From: Bacteroidales bacterium
GTDB taxonomy: Bacteria; Bacteroidota; Bacteroidia; Bacteroidales; F082
Assembly: GCA_017460915.1 (NCBI GenBank)
Contig: JAFUAA010000049.1
Span: 330,547 to 394,546 of the forward strand
Length of the DNA stretch: 64,000 nucleotides
Direction of reading: 5' to 3'
This document shows, piece by piece, positions 1 through 9,015 of the stretch. The translations under genes were made by a program, and so were the position numbers. The first letter of the stretch is position 1. Every line of letters starts with the position of its first letter. The notes beneath the pieces were generated by a model. The model saw only the letters and a program-made list of their open reading frames with translations. It did no database searches and was not told where the DNA came from.

Positions 1-942
1 TATTATGTCAGTGAAAGACCTGATTCACATTATCTTGAGGATCATTTTGGCTTTGATGACGAATCTTACAATGTGATCGGCAATTGGTACGGTTTGGAGG
101 AAAATGGCGATGCCACAGCTTTCGTGCAGATGATGGATTGGCTTCGCGACGACCCTGACCTGACTAATGATGCCAACTATGATTATCTTTGTTCGCTCAT
201 CGACGTGAACAACTTCATCGATTACTATTGCTTGGAGTTGTTTATCGCCAACAACGACTGGCCAGTCAACAATATGCGCTGCTGGCAACGTAACGATAGC
301 CAATGGAGGTGGTTGTTTTACGATGGTGACGATTGCCTGACGAAAATGACTTTCGATGTGATGGGCAATGCGACAAGCGAGGAGAACTTAGGCTGGCCTA
401 CGGATGCGAGGTCAACGCTTTTGTTTAGGAAATTGCTTGAAAACGAATCGTTCAAGATGGATTTTGTTGCACGATTCCATCAACTTATGGGCGGATTGTT
501 CAGTTATGAGATCACGAAAACCTATTTTGATGAAGCTGCCGAGAAAGTGAGGGACGAGGTGTCGCAACAGGCCGCTCGGTTCAACAAACCCCGACATCTG
601 GCGGAATGGAACCTTTTGATTGCCGACATTGACGACTTCCTCAGCCATCGTGTGGACAACATGAACGGTAGGTTGGGCGAGTTTTTCTCGGTGAATGACC
701 TGCTGTTAAAGAACAGCCTGATCTATCCCAATCCTGCCACAAATGAAGACCGATTGTTGTTATGGAGCGATGGCTTTGCGGAGACTTCTTTGGAGGTATA
801 TGACATGATGGGGCGAGAGATTTACGCTTCCGATTTGGTTTTGGTCACAGGTGAGAATGAAATCCGGATTCCTTGTCGCCTGCCATTTGGACTTTATCTC
901 GTAAAAATAGGAAATTCAATAAAACGAATTGTGATTCAATAA
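1..942 (+). CDS. CotH-like surface protein with T9SS sorting domain, 5' partial
   Basis: The reading frame is open from the first base, so the gene begins upstream; 313 residues are visible. The N-terminal part (YYVSERPDSHYLEDHFG, then NNDWPVNN and WRWLFYDGDDC) matches the CotH kinase-like fold, whose founding member is a spore-coat protein kinase; in Bacteroidota such proteins are usually secreted with unknown substrate. The last 80 or so residues (SLIYPNPATNEDRL, LEVYDMMGREIY, FGLYLVKIGNSIKRIVIQ) form a type A T9SS sorting domain, so the protein should cross the outer membrane and be anchored or released there. The next gene starts one base after the stop. Kinase activity cannot be judged because the N-terminus is missing. 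Confidence 0.75.
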   Translation, partial: YYVSERPDSHYLEDHFGFDDESYNVIGNWYGLEENGDATAFVQMMDWLRDDPDLTNDANYDYLCSLIDVNNFIDYYCLELFIANNDWPVNNMRCWQRNDSQWRWLFYDGDDCLTKMTFDVMGNATSEENLGWPTDARSTLLFRKLLENESFKMDFVARFHQLMGGLFSYEITKTYFDEAAEKVRDEVSQQAARFNKPRHLAEWNLLIADIDDFLSHRVDNMNGRLGEFFSVNDLLLKNSLIYPNPATNEDRLLLWSDGFAETSLEVYDMMGREIYASDLVLVTGENEIRIPCRLPFGLYLVKIGNSIKRIVIQ

Positions 943-943
943 G

Positions 944-1642
944 ATGAAAAATATGAGAAAAACAGATTTCATCACCTTGTTTGTCGTGGCCGCCGTGGTT
1001 TGCGGCTTCGCTTTCATCCCTGGGGCGTGGGATTGGTTCAACACGACCACCAAAAACCATGGCCTGCTGATGAGCTTCTTCAAGTTTGCCATTCTTGGCA
1101 CTTTTGGCGAGATGCTGGCCTTGCGCGTTCGCGAAGGCGTGTACCTTAAGAAAGGCTTCGGCCTTTTGCCTAAGATGCTGGTTTGGGGAGTGTTGGGCGT
1201 GGTCATTGCCTCGGCCATGACCATCTTCAAGACGGGTACCGTGGCCTTGCTGGACGGCGGTTTCCATCTCGGCGGAAAGGCCGCGGCATGGTTTGTCAGC
1301 GATCTCAGTTGGGGCAAGTTCTTCGTCGCGCTGTGCGTCAGCGTGCTGATGAACACACTGTTTGCGCCTGTTTTCATGACGTTCCACAAAATTACCGACA
1401 TCCATATTGCGGAGACGGGAGGAACGTTGAAAGGATTCTTTTCCAAACCGTTGAAGATCAGGGAGACGATGAGCCAGAAAATCAACTGGGACACGCAATA
1501 TGGCTTCATCTTCGCCAAGACGATACCGCTGTTTTGGTATCCTGCGCACACGATAACCTTCTTGTTGCCAGGCACTTTGCAGGTGCTTTTCGCGGCTCTG
1601 CTTGGTGTGGCTTTGGGCGTGATTTTGAGCATAAAGAAATAA
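944..1642 (+). CDS. Polytopic membrane protein of unknown function, possibly Mpv17/PMP22-like
   Basis: A 232-residue protein with four or five hydrophobic segments (about residues 9-27, 70-95, 118-140 and 195-228) and short charged loops. The end, with FWYPAHTITFLLPG followed by a glycine-rich helix ending LGVILS, recalls the C-terminal signature of the eukaryotic Mpv17/PMP22 family; this is a weak resemblance from memory. It sits between the CotH-like gene (1-base gap) and the lipoprotein/radical SAM pair (16-base gap), so all four are probably co-transcribed. A second in-frame ATG at 953 is possible. The role is unknown. Confidence 0.6.
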   Translation: MKNMRKTDFITLFVVAAVVCGFAFIPGAWDWFNTTTKNHGLLMSFFKFAILGTFGEMLALRVREGVYLKKGFGLLPKMLVWGVLGVVIASAMTIFKTGTVALLDGGFHLGGKAAAWFVSDLSWGKFFVALCVSVLMNTLFAPVFMTFHKITDIHIAETGGTLKGFFSKPLKIRETMSQKINWDTQYGFIFAKTIPLFWYPAHTITFLLPGTLQVLFAALLGVALGVILSIKK

Positions 1643-1658
1643 CATAAATGAAGCAGAT

Positions 1659-1880
1659 ATGAAAGTTTACAAATGGTTAAGAGGGCTGTTGAAAGCCTCA
1701 TCATTGACGACCTTGATGTTCATCATGCAAGCCTGCTACGGCTCGCCCTACGGCCCTGACAGCTTTGTCGAACCTGACGACATGGAGTTGACGGAGGAGA
1801 GCGACACTTTGGTCTCTTTGGTTCCGTCGGATTTGCAATCCGACGATGTTGAGTATGAGGATTTGCAATCCGAGGAGTGA
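1659..1880 (+). CDS. Small putative lipoprotein paired with a radical SAM enzyme (TIGR04134-like)
   Basis: A 73-residue protein: a basic N-terminus (MKVYKWLRGLLK), a hydrophobic stretch and a lipobox-like IMQAC placing the lipid-modified cysteine at residue 26, then a short acidic tail. The stop overlaps the start of the radical SAM gene (TGATG). Small lipoproteins next to a radical SAM/SPASM enzyme in Bacteroidales are described as a paired family (TIGR04134 with TIGR04133) with no known function; assignment here is by size, lipobox and position. The tail holds two DLQS segments encoded by a repeated DNA palindrome. Whether the enzyme modifies this protein is unknown. Confidence 0.7.
   Translation: MKVYKWLRGLLKASSLTTLMFIMQACYGSPYGPDSFVEPDDMELTEESDTLVSLVPSDLQSDDVEYEDLQSEE
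1826..1871. repeat. Two copies of the palindrome GGATTTGCAATCC in the lipoprotein tail
   Basis: GGATTTGCAATCC occurs at 1829-1841 and 1859-1871, exactly 30 bases apart, so both are read in the same frame. The first copy is extended to a perfect dyad, GTCGGATTTGCAATCCGAC (1826-1844). They encode SDLQS and EDLQS near the C-terminus of the small lipoprotein. I believe this core is a common interspersed palindrome in Bacteroidota, but that needs a genome count. Confidence 0.75.
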
Positions 1881-2929
1881 TGCTCCAAGCCTTCCATAAC
1901 TATTTCCGTAAAAAGGAAACCCAGCTCCACGAGTTGAACTATCTTTTTTGGGAATGCACACAACGCTGCAACCTCAACTGCCAGCATTGTGGCTCGGACT
2001 GCACGGCTTCGTCGCGCTACAAGGACATGCCTTTCGAGGATTTCCTGAACGCCATCAAACCGTTGGAAACCAAGTTCAAACGCAATTCGGTGCTCATCGT
2101 CATCACGGGCGGCGAGCCTTTGGTGCGACAGGACTTGGCCGACTGCGGGCGCGAGTTGCGCAAGCATGGCTTCCCTTGGGGCATCGTCAGCAACGGTTGG
2201 GCGTATGATGAAGCAAAACATAAGCAACTGATGGAGGCGGGAATGTGCAGCATCACCATCAGCCTCGACGGGTTGCGCGACACCCACGATGCTTTCCGCA
2301 AACGCACGGGCAGCTTCGACCATGCCCTTCATGCCATTGACATGATTGCCAACGAGAAAAGATTGCCGACTTACGATGTGGTGACTTGCGTCAGCCCGAA
2401 GAACCTCGGCGAGATGGAGGAAATGAAACGCTTGCTCGTCGAACATCATGTGAAAGCGTGGCGCTTCTTCTGCATCGAGCCGATTGGTCGCGCCGCCGGC
2501 GACCCGAATTTGCAACTTAGCGGAGAACAATTGCGCCAACTTATGGACTTCATCGTCGCCACCCGAAAGGAAGGAAGGATTGACGCGAAGTTCAGTTGCG
2601 AGGCTTATGTTGGTCCCTACGAGCGCAAGGTTCGCGATTGGTTCTATTTCTGCCGCGCAGGTATCACGGTGGGCTCCATTCTGGTGGACGGTTCCATCTC
2701 GGCTTGCCCCAACATCGACCGCCGTTTTGCGCAAGGCAACATCTATCAGGACGGTTTTCTGGATGTTTGGGAAAACCGTTTCCAGCCTTTCCGCGACCGC
2801 CAATGGATGAAAGCAGGCCAATGCGCTGATTGTAAGGTGTATAAAAACTGCTTAGGCGGGGCGATGCACCTGCATCGGGCGGATGAGGACGGGATTTTGA
2901 GTTGCCATTATAATAAGATGTACGTTTAG
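1880..2929 (+). CDS. Radical SAM/SPASM protein, TIGR04133-like
   Basis: About 349 residues. The radical SAM 4Fe-4S motif is CNLNCQHC (Cys30, Cys34, Cys37 counted from the ATG at 1880), followed by the glycine-rich ITGGEPLV. The C-terminal third holds further cysteines (CRAG, SACPN, CADC, NCLGG, SCHY) and GNIYQDGFLDVWEN, typical of a SPASM region binding auxiliary clusters. SPASM enzymes include peptide maturases and sulfatase maturases. ATG 1880 overlaps the lipoprotein stop; a GTG at 1877 is an alternative. The overlap implies translational coupling with the small lipoprotein. Substrate and reaction are unknown. Confidence 0.9.
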   Translation: MLQAFHNYFRKKETQLHELNYLFWECTQRCNLNCQHCGSDCTASSRYKDMPFEDFLNAIKPLETKFKRNSVLIVITGGEPLVRQDLADCGRELRKHGFPWGIVSNGWAYDEAKHKQLMEAGMCSITISLDGLRDTHDAFRKRTGSFDHALHAIDMIANEKRLPTYDVVTCVSPKNLGEMEEMKRLLVEHHVKAWRFFCIEPIGRAAGDPNLQLSGEQLRQLMDFIVATRKEGRIDAKFSCEAYVGPYERKVRDWFYFCRAGITVGSILVDGSISACPNIDRRFAQGNIYQDGFLDVWENRFQPFRDRQWMKAGQCADCKVYKNCLGGAMHLHRADEDGILSCHYNKMYV

Positions 2930-2978
2930 TGTTGACGCGAAGCGACAGTAACTTTTTTTCAAAAATCTCACTTTTTTC

Positions 2979-3008
2979 TTGACAGTAAAGAAATTTGTTG
3001 TACTTTTG
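2979..3008 (+). promoter_or_regulatory. Bacteroidota-type promoter for the ABC operon
   Basis: TTG at 2979-2981 and TACTTTTG at 3001-3008 are separated by 19 bases, an exact match to the TTG/TAnnTTTG pattern of the main Bacteroidota sigma factor. The ABC ATPase gene starts 43 bases further on. Confidence 0.85.
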
Positions 3009-3051
3009 CGGCGTACTAATTAACTAATACACTAAAACAAAATACAACAAC

Positions 3052-3876
3052 ATGATTGAAATCAAGAACTTAGACTTCGGTTACAAAACGCAACCTGTCT
3101 TCAAGAACATCAGCCTCAGCTTCGAGAAAGGCAACATCTACGGGCTGCTTGGCGAAAATGGGGTGGGGAAGACCTCCATCCTGAAACTCATCAGCGGCTT
3201 GCAAAAACCCACCGCAGGCAGCTGCGAGGCGGACGGCATCGCCGCCTTCAACCGCTGGCCCGAAACCCTCCAAAAGATTTTCTTCATCTCCGAGGATTTC
3301 GCCATCCCGGAAGGCACACCTATTAATAATGTGCGCGAGTTGGGCGTGTTCTACCCCAACTTCGACGAGAGCCTTTTCCGCGAACTCTGCAAGGAAATGG
3401 AGGTCGACCCCGAGCGCAAGTACGCCGAGATGTCGTTCGGCCAGCAGAAGAAGTGCTTGATTGCCACGGCGTTGTCGCTCAACACGGACTACCTGCTCCT
3501 CGACGAACCCACCAACGGCCTCGACATCCCCTCAAAGACGCTCTTCCGTCAGGTCATCGCCAAGCACGCCACCGACGAGCGTACCATCATCATCTCCACC
3601 CACCAGGTGAAGGATGTGGAAAACCTCATCGACCCCATCATCATCCTCGACCATGACGAGGTGCTGCTCAAGGCCTCGTTCCGCGAAATCACCGACAAGC
3701 TCTATTTCAGCTACGGCATGGAGAAGGACGACGACGCGCTCTATAGCGAGATGATGCCCGGCGGCTTCGTGAGCGTGACGCGCAACACGGAAGGCCTCGA
3801 CAGCAAGGTGAGCATCGAGGTGCTGTTCAACACCGTGATGAAAAACAAGGAAACCATCAAGCAAATCTTTAGCTAA
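3052..3876 (+). CDS. ABC transporter ATP-binding protein
   Basis: A 274-residue ABC ATPase. Walker A is GENGVGKT (residues 34-41), the signature region reads MSFGQQKK instead of LSGGQ, and Walker B is YLLLDEPTNGLD, with the switch histidine in ISTHQVKDVE. It should energise the permease encoded 15 bases downstream. ATPase, permease and a GntR/YtrA-type regulator together form a common exporter unit, often involved in envelope stress or peptide resistance, but the substrate cannot be read from sequence. A strong promoter lies upstream. Confidence 0.92.
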   Translation: MIEIKNLDFGYKTQPVFKNISLSFEKGNIYGLLGENGVGKTSILKLISGLQKPTAGSCEADGIAAFNRWPETLQKIFFISEDFAIPEGTPINNVRELGVFYPNFDESLFRELCKEMEVDPERKYAEMSFGQQKKCLIATALSLNTDYLLLDEPTNGLDIPSKTLFRQVIAKHATDERTIIISTHQVKDVENLIDPIIILDHDEVLLKASFREITDKLYFSYGMEKDDDALYSEMMPGGFVSVTRNTEGLDSKVSIEVLFNTVMKNKETIKQIFS

Positions 3877-3891
3877 TAGGAGGACAAAATC

Positions 3892-4731
3892 ATGAATAAC
3901 ACGTTCAGTTTCAACCGTTTCAAGGACCTCTTGCTGAAAGACGGCAAGATGTACTTCCGCAACTACGGCACTTCGCTCATCATTTGGTGCTGCCTCAACG
4001 CCAGTTTCTGGATTTTCAACCTAATCTTCGGCACTTCGTCCGAGGCAGTTTTCCGTTTCGGGATGCTTTGCGTTTGGATGGCTTTGGCCATGATGATGGT
4101 GCCGTCGAAGGTCTATGGCAATGCCAACCTTTCTCGTGAAGGCGTGGGTTTCGCCATGCTGCCTGTCTCCTCTTTGGAGAAGTTCATCTCCATGTTCCTC
4201 TACTGCGCCATCGTCACCCCAATCATCGTCTTCTTCGGCGGTTACTTGGTTGACACGCTGCTGTCGCTGTTCCCCTTAGGCGGCTTCGAGAAGCCGATAC
4301 ACCTTTACACGATGAACGAAATTGTCCGTTTGATGAACGATACGGAAGGCGTGGTTCGGGCTGGCGAATTGGATCTTTCCATCGAACAAGTGTTTCCTAT
4401 CGGCGTGATGCGCACTTCCCTATACATGGGCATTATCCAATGGGCGGCCATCTTTATGCTGGGCAATATGCTCTTCAAGAAGCACAAGACTGGCGCCACT
4501 TTGGGCTGCTATATGGGCATCAGTTATGTGCTCTCCACGATTTTTGGAGCGATTATGTTCGCCAATGGCGAGCGTTTGGAACAGTGGATGAAGGGACTTT
4601 CAAACTATCCAACGGGTGAAATAGTTCGCCTTTGGCACAATGCAACCATTTGGGGCATGATTCTCGGCATCGTCATCACCGCCGTGCTGCTCTACTTCAC
4701 CTATCGCAAAATCAAGACGCAAAAATACTAA
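3892..4731 (+). CDS. ABC transporter permease subunit
   Basis: A 279-residue integral membrane protein with about six hydrophobic segments (for example LIIWCCLNASFWIFNL, MLCVWMALAMMMV, and a C-terminal MILGIVITAVLLYF followed by basic residues). It resembles ABC-2-type permeases that pair with a separate ATPase. The extracytoplasmic loop around residues 130-165 is fairly long. It lies between the ATPase and the GntR regulator with 15-base and 3-base gaps, so the three genes form one operon. Confidence 0.85.
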   Translation: MNNTFSFNRFKDLLLKDGKMYFRNYGTSLIIWCCLNASFWIFNLIFGTSSEAVFRFGMLCVWMALAMMMVPSKVYGNANLSREGVGFAMLPVSSLEKFISMFLYCAIVTPIIVFFGGYLVDTLLSLFPLGGFEKPIHLYTMNEIVRLMNDTEGVVRAGELDLSIEQVFPIGVMRTSLYMGIIQWAAIFMLGNMLFKKHKTGATLGCYMGISYVLSTIFGAIMFANGERLEQWMKGLSNYPTGEIVRLWHNATIWGMILGIVITAVLLYFTYRKIKTQKY

Positions 4732-4734
4732 ACC

Positions 4735-5085
4735 ATGGAATTCAACGCACACAAACCCATATACTTGCAGATTTGCTCGCAACTGTATGAGCAAATCCTG
4801 CGCGGCGAACTGAAGGCCGACGACCGCATCCTCTCGGTGCGCGACTACGGCATCCAACTCGGCGTGAACCCCAACACCATCATGCGCTCCTACGAGACCA
4901 TGACGGTGGCGGGCATCATCTACAACAAACGCGGCATCGGCTATTTCATCGCGCCTGAGGCCAAGGACATCGTGCTCCGCCAAATGCGCGCGGAGTTCCT
5001 CGAAAAGGAGCTGCCCGAGGTGGTCAAGAAGATGAAACTGCTGAATATCAGCATCGAAGAAGCAAAAAATGCCTACGGATTGTAA
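4735..5085 (+). CDS. GntR-family (YtrA-like) transcriptional regulator
   Basis: A 116-residue protein with a GntR winged helix-turn-helix in residues 5-75 (PIYLQICSQLYEQILRGEL, LSVRDYGIQLGVNPNTIMR, and the wing KRGIGYFI). The short C-terminal helix, with no ligand-binding domain, is typical of the YtrA subgroup, which usually represses a linked ABC exporter. It is the last gene of the ABC operon, 3 bases after the permease, so autoregulation at the promoter near 3000 is the simplest model. Confidence 0.9.
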   Translation: MEFNAHKPIYLQICSQLYEQILRGELKADDRILSVRDYGIQLGVNPNTIMRSYETMTVAGIIYNKRGIGYFIAPEAKDIVLRQMRAEFLEKELPEVVKKMKLLNISIEEAKNAYGL

Positions 5086-5108
5086 ATTAACAAACTAACC
5101 CAATAGCA

Positions 5109-7973
5109 ATGAAAAAAACGTTCCTATTCCTCTTTGCCCTGCTGGGCTGCAACATCATGTTTGCCCAATCGGGTCTGAAAACGAAAACCACTTATCTCAA
5201 CAACGGCCTGAAAGTCGTCATGTGCGAGAACCACGACCAGCCGGAGATTTACGGTGCCATATATGTCCATGCCGGTAGCAAGAACGACCCTACCGATGCC
5301 ACGGGCATGGCCCACTATTTTGAGCATATCATGTTCAAGGGCACCGACCGCATCGGCACCATCGACTGGGAAAAGGAGAAAGTGTATCTCGACAGCATCA
5401 GCCTGATGTACGACAAGTTGCACGAGACCACCGACCCCGCCAAGCGCAATGCCATCCAGCTTAAAATCAACGAATTGTCCATCGCTTCCACCGTCTATGC
5501 CATTCCCAATGAGACCGATGTCATCCTCACGCAGATGGGCGGCAAAGGCCTGAACGCCGGCACTTCCTACGACCAGACGATGTACTTCAACACCTTCCCT
5601 TCCAACCAACTTTCAAAGTGGATGGACGTGTATGTGGAGCGCTTCCGCAAGCCCGTGTTCCGACTGTTCCAAACGGAGCTTGAGGCGGTTTACGAAGAGA
5701 AGAACATGTACGGCGACAGCCCCATCACGGGTTTCCAGGAGTATATGTTCCACGAAGTCTTCGGTGAGCATCCTTATGGTCGCCCCGTGATTGGCTACAC
5801 CGAGCATCTCAAGAACCCGCAGCCTGCCAAGATGCACGAGTTTTATGACACCTATTATGTGGCCAACAACATGACGCTCATTCTCGTCGGCGATTTCAAC
5901 ATCGAGGAAGCCGAAAAGATGGCGGCTGAGAAGTTTGGCACTTGGCGCAGTGGCGATGTGCCGCCTATGCCGCATTACGACTTGCCCAAGTTCGACGGTC
6001 CCGTGGTCAAGGATGTGCGAATGACCCCCATCAAGATGGGAGCCATCGTTTTCCCTGGCGTCAAGAACTCCGACCCCGACATGATTCCGCTTTCGATGGC
6101 TTGCCAAATCTTCTTCAATGGCGAGACGGGCATAGCCGACAAGCTGGTGCTTGACGGCAAAATCATGGCTGCCATGATGGCTCCGCTTTCTTTGGAAGAC
6201 TATGGTGCCAATCTGATCCTTTACATCCCCAAACTGCTGGGACAGTCGCACGAAAAAGCTGAAGCCCTGATTTTTGATTGCCTCGACCAATTGAAAAGAG
6301 GCGACTTCAGCGACGAGTTGTTTGAAGCCATCCGTATGGGCGAACTGACGGGACGCATCCGCGCCACCGAAGATCTTGGCAAATTGGCCAATCTTTTCTT
6401 GCAGATGGAGACAACAGGCCAGACTTATGAAGAGTTTTTGGTCGAGACCGAGCGCATCAAGAGCATCACGAAGGATGAGGTGGTGGCCGTCGCCAACAAA
6501 TATTTTGGCAACGACTATCTTGACGTGCGTTCCAAGATGGGCTCCACGCCGAAGGACAAGGTGGAAAAGCCCAACTGGAAACCTCTCGAGGCCAAGAACA
6601 CCAATGCCAAGTCAGACTTCGCCAAGATGATTGAGGCAGTGGAAGTGCCAGAAGTCACTCCGCAGGTCATCGAATTTGGCAAGGACGTGAAAATCACCGA
6701 CATCAGCGAGGGCTTCAAACTCTATTCGTCCATCAACACCGCTAACGACATTTTCGAGCTGAAGTTCTGCTTCAACTATGGCACACTCGACGATCCCGAC
6801 TTGGAAAAAGCCATCAATTACCTCTATATGCAAGGCACGGAAAGCCTTCCGTATCAGGAATTTGCCCTCGAACTGCAAAAGATGGGTGCCAGTATCAACT
6901 GTTATGCAGGCGATAACACCTTTATCGTGAGCCTGATGGGCTTCGAGAGCGACCAAGAACGTTTGCTGGACCTTTGTTACGAGAAGCTCTACCATCCGTC
7001 GAACGATGAAAGCCAAATCAAGATTTTGGCTGAGGGTGAGCGGATGAACGCCAAAACCTCGAAGGAAGATGCTTCCACCTGGGCCTATGCAGTGCGCGAT
7101 TATGCCTTGTATGGCGAAAAGTCGAGTTATGTTAACCACAGCAGCATCACGGAATGGTCGAAACGCAGCGGTGACGAGTTCCTTGCCCAAATCGCGGAGG
7201 CCTTGAAACGCGATGGTTATGTGCTTTACACGGGCAACCAATACCCGCACGTGATGGTCAAATCGATTCAGGCACACCACATCCTTCCCGAGAAGCCTGT
7301 CAAAGGTCAGGAAAAATATCTCGCTGAGAATCAGTTTGATGAGCCGCAAGTGTTTTTCGCCCCCAACAAGAGTTTCCGTCAAAGCAATATCAGGTTCTAT
7401 GTGCCTGGCGAGAAGTTGAGTTTGGAAGACGAGGCTTTGGCTGGGGTGTTCAGCAAGTATTTTGGCACGGACATGTATTCCATCGTGTTCCAGGAAATCA
7501 GGGAGTTCCGCTCGTTGGGCTACACGGCCTATGCCACCTATAGCTATGATGACTTGGAGCGCAAGCCTGGCTATCTCGCTGGCTTCTTGGGCACCCAGGG
7601 CGACAAGACCATCGACGGCATCACGGCCATGACGGAACTGATTACCGACATGCCTGAGCGCATTGAGAAGTTCAAAGCCTCGAAGGAGGCGTTGCTGAAG
7701 TCGCGGGCAAGCTATTATTACACTTTCCGCAACAAGCCCAGCGTTGTCCAATCTTGGATGAAAAAAGGCTACGACCACGACCCGCGTGCCGAAGTCACCG
7801 AAAGGATCCGGAAGGTCGAGTTTGAAGACGTGATGAGCTTCTACAACCGATTCGTCAAGAACCGTCCGGTCATCATTATGATGACGGGCAGCCCTAAGAA
7901 TATCGACAAGAAAGAACTGGCTAAGTTCGGGAAAATCACCAAGTTGCAGTACAAGCAAATCATCAGGGAATGA
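5109..7973 (+). CDS. Periplasmic M16 (pitrilysin-type) zinc metallopeptidase
   Basis: 954 residues with a signal peptide (cleavage probably after FAQ, residue 20). The inverted zinc motif HYFEH is at residues 69-73, and the distal metal-binding glutamate lies in ELEAVYEEKNMYGD. The protein contains two M16 repeats; only the N-terminal one carries the zinc site, as expected for single-chain M16 enzymes with four domains. It probably degrades peptides in the periplasm. It begins 23 bases after the GntR gene and could be read through from the ABC operon. Confidence 0.92.
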   Translation: MKKTFLFLFALLGCNIMFAQSGLKTKTTYLNNGLKVVMCENHDQPEIYGAIYVHAGSKNDPTDATGMAHYFEHIMFKGTDRIGTIDWEKEKVYLDSISLMYDKLHETTDPAKRNAIQLKINELSIASTVYAIPNETDVILTQMGGKGLNAGTSYDQTMYFNTFPSNQLSKWMDVYVERFRKPVFRLFQTELEAVYEEKNMYGDSPITGFQEYMFHEVFGEHPYGRPVIGYTEHLKNPQPAKMHEFYDTYYVANNMTLILVGDFNIEEAEKMAAEKFGTWRSGDVPPMPHYDLPKFDGPVVKDVRMTPIKMGAIVFPGVKNSDPDMIPLSMACQIFFNGETGIADKLVLDGKIMAAMMAPLSLEDYGANLILYIPKLLGQSHEKAEALIFDCLDQLKRGDFSDELFEAIRMGELTGRIRATEDLGKLANLFLQMETTGQTYEEFLVETERIKSITKDEVVAVANKYFGNDYLDVRSKMGSTPKDKVEKPNWKPLEAKNTNAKSDFAKMIEAVEVPEVTPQVIEFGKDVKITDISEGFKLYSSINTANDIFELKFCFNYGTLDDPDLEKAINYLYMQGTESLPYQEFALELQKMGASINCYAGDNTFIVSLMGFESDQERLLDLCYEKLYHPSNDESQIKILAEGERMNAKTSKEDASTWAYAVRDYALYGEKSSYVNHSSITEWSKRSGDEFLAQIAEALKRDGYVLYTGNQYPHVMVKSIQAHHILPEKPVKGQEKYLAENQFDEPQVFFAPNKSFRQSNIRFYVPGEKLSLEDEALAGVFSKYFGTDMYSIVFQEIREFRSLGYTAYATYSYDDLERKPGYLAGFLGTQGDKTIDGITAMTELITDMPERIEKFKASKEALLKSRASYYYTFRNKPSVVQSWMKKGYDHDPRAEVTERIRKVEFEDVMSFYNRFVKNRPVIIMMTGSPKNIDKKELAKFGKITKLQYKQIIRE

Positions 7974-8043
7974 TTTTTTTCCTTGGGTTGTAACTTTTTC
8001 GACCTTAGTCCGTATTACTAGAAATCAATTAAAGCTTGCTACA

Positions 8044-8874
8044 ATGAAAAGAAAAAACCTCATCACTGCATCAGCCATCATCAGCATGGCACTCGCCTCG
8101 TGCGGTTCAGCCCAAAGTGGCGAACCCTTTGGCGGCAACGCTATCAAAGGCAACGGCAGCATCGTGACGCGCAACTTCGACGTGAAATCGTTTGACGACC
8201 TCGCGGTGTTCCTGCCATTCACAACCAACTACGACGTGAATGTCACCATCGCTGACAACTACTCCTGCACCGTCCGCATGGACGAGAACCTCTTCGAATA
8301 CCTTGAAATCAAGGTGAAGGACGGCGAACTCCAATTGGGCAAGCCCCAAAAACAGATGAAAGAAAACCTAAGTCCGACGGCGTGCGTCATCGAAGTCACG
8401 GCACCGAGCTTGGACGAAGTCAATATGGCGGGTAGGGGCAATATCAATATGCTCAGTCCGCTGAATGCCAACAAGATGGAATTCTTTGTGGCTGGCTCGG
8501 GCAACATCGTCTTCACGAAGCCCGCCAACATCGTCCATCTGGAACTGGGGATTGCCGGTTCGGGCGACATTCGGATTCCCGACCTCGTTTCCGACCATCT
8601 CGAAATTGACATCACCGGTTCGGGCAACGCGAAGATTGAGCGTGGCACCGTGACCAAAGCCGAAGTCGACATTGCCGGCTCCGGTGACTGCGACCTGGCT
8701 TGCCAAGTCGAGAAACTTGAGGCCGACATTGCTGGCTCGGGCGACATCACCGCAAGGGTGAATGGTCAACTGGAATACAGCATCATCGGCTCGGGTAGCA
8801 TCAATTATTACGGCAATCCTGCTATAAAAGGCGACAAGTTGGGTCGCGGCAAGGTGAATCCTTTGGGCGACTGA
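8044..8874 (+). CDS. Head-GIN-domain (DUF2807) lipoprotein
   Basis: 276 residues with a lipoprotein signal (LASC, Cys20). The body matches the putative head GIN domain (DUF2807), a beta-helical fold common in Bacteroidota envelope proteins. The glycine motif recurs about every 20 residues (AGSGNI, AGSGDI, TGSGNA, AGSGDC, AGSGDI, IGSGSI), consistent with one helical rung per repeat. Function is unknown; an adhesive or structural role has been suggested for the family. A terminator follows at 8915-8947. Confidence 0.9.
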   Translation: MKRKNLITASAIISMALASCGSAQSGEPFGGNAIKGNGSIVTRNFDVKSFDDLAVFLPFTTNYDVNVTIADNYSCTVRMDENLFEYLEIKVKDGELQLGKPQKQMKENLSPTACVIEVTAPSLDEVNMAGRGNINMLSPLNANKMEFFVAGSGNIVFTKPANIVHLELGIAGSGDIRIPDLVSDHLEIDITGSGNAKIERGTVTKAEVDIAGSGDCDLACQVEKLEADIAGSGDITARVNGQLEYSIIGSGSINYYGNPAIKGDKLGRGKVNPLGD

Positions 8875-8914
8875 CCAAACCGAAAGTAAATCTCTTTTTC
8901 ATACCTTGTGATGG

Positions 8915-8947
8915 GCGAGGCTACCGTTGCGTGGCCTCGCTTTTTTT
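8915..8947 (+). terminator. Intrinsic terminator after the GIN-domain gene
   Basis: GCGAGGC (8915-8921) pairs with GCCTCGC (8934-8940) across a 12-base loop, followed directly by seven T residues. It is 41 bases after the stop. Confidence 0.85.
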
Positions 8948-9015
8948 CTGTCACCCCTTCGGGGTTCAGCGGAATTTTGGTTTTGTTTTTCGGCAAGGGG
9001 TTCCATTGCATTCCA

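Noticed and set aside
1748-2821. Minus-strand ORF of 357 aa
   Set aside because: Antisense to the radical SAM gene, which has clear catalytic motifs.
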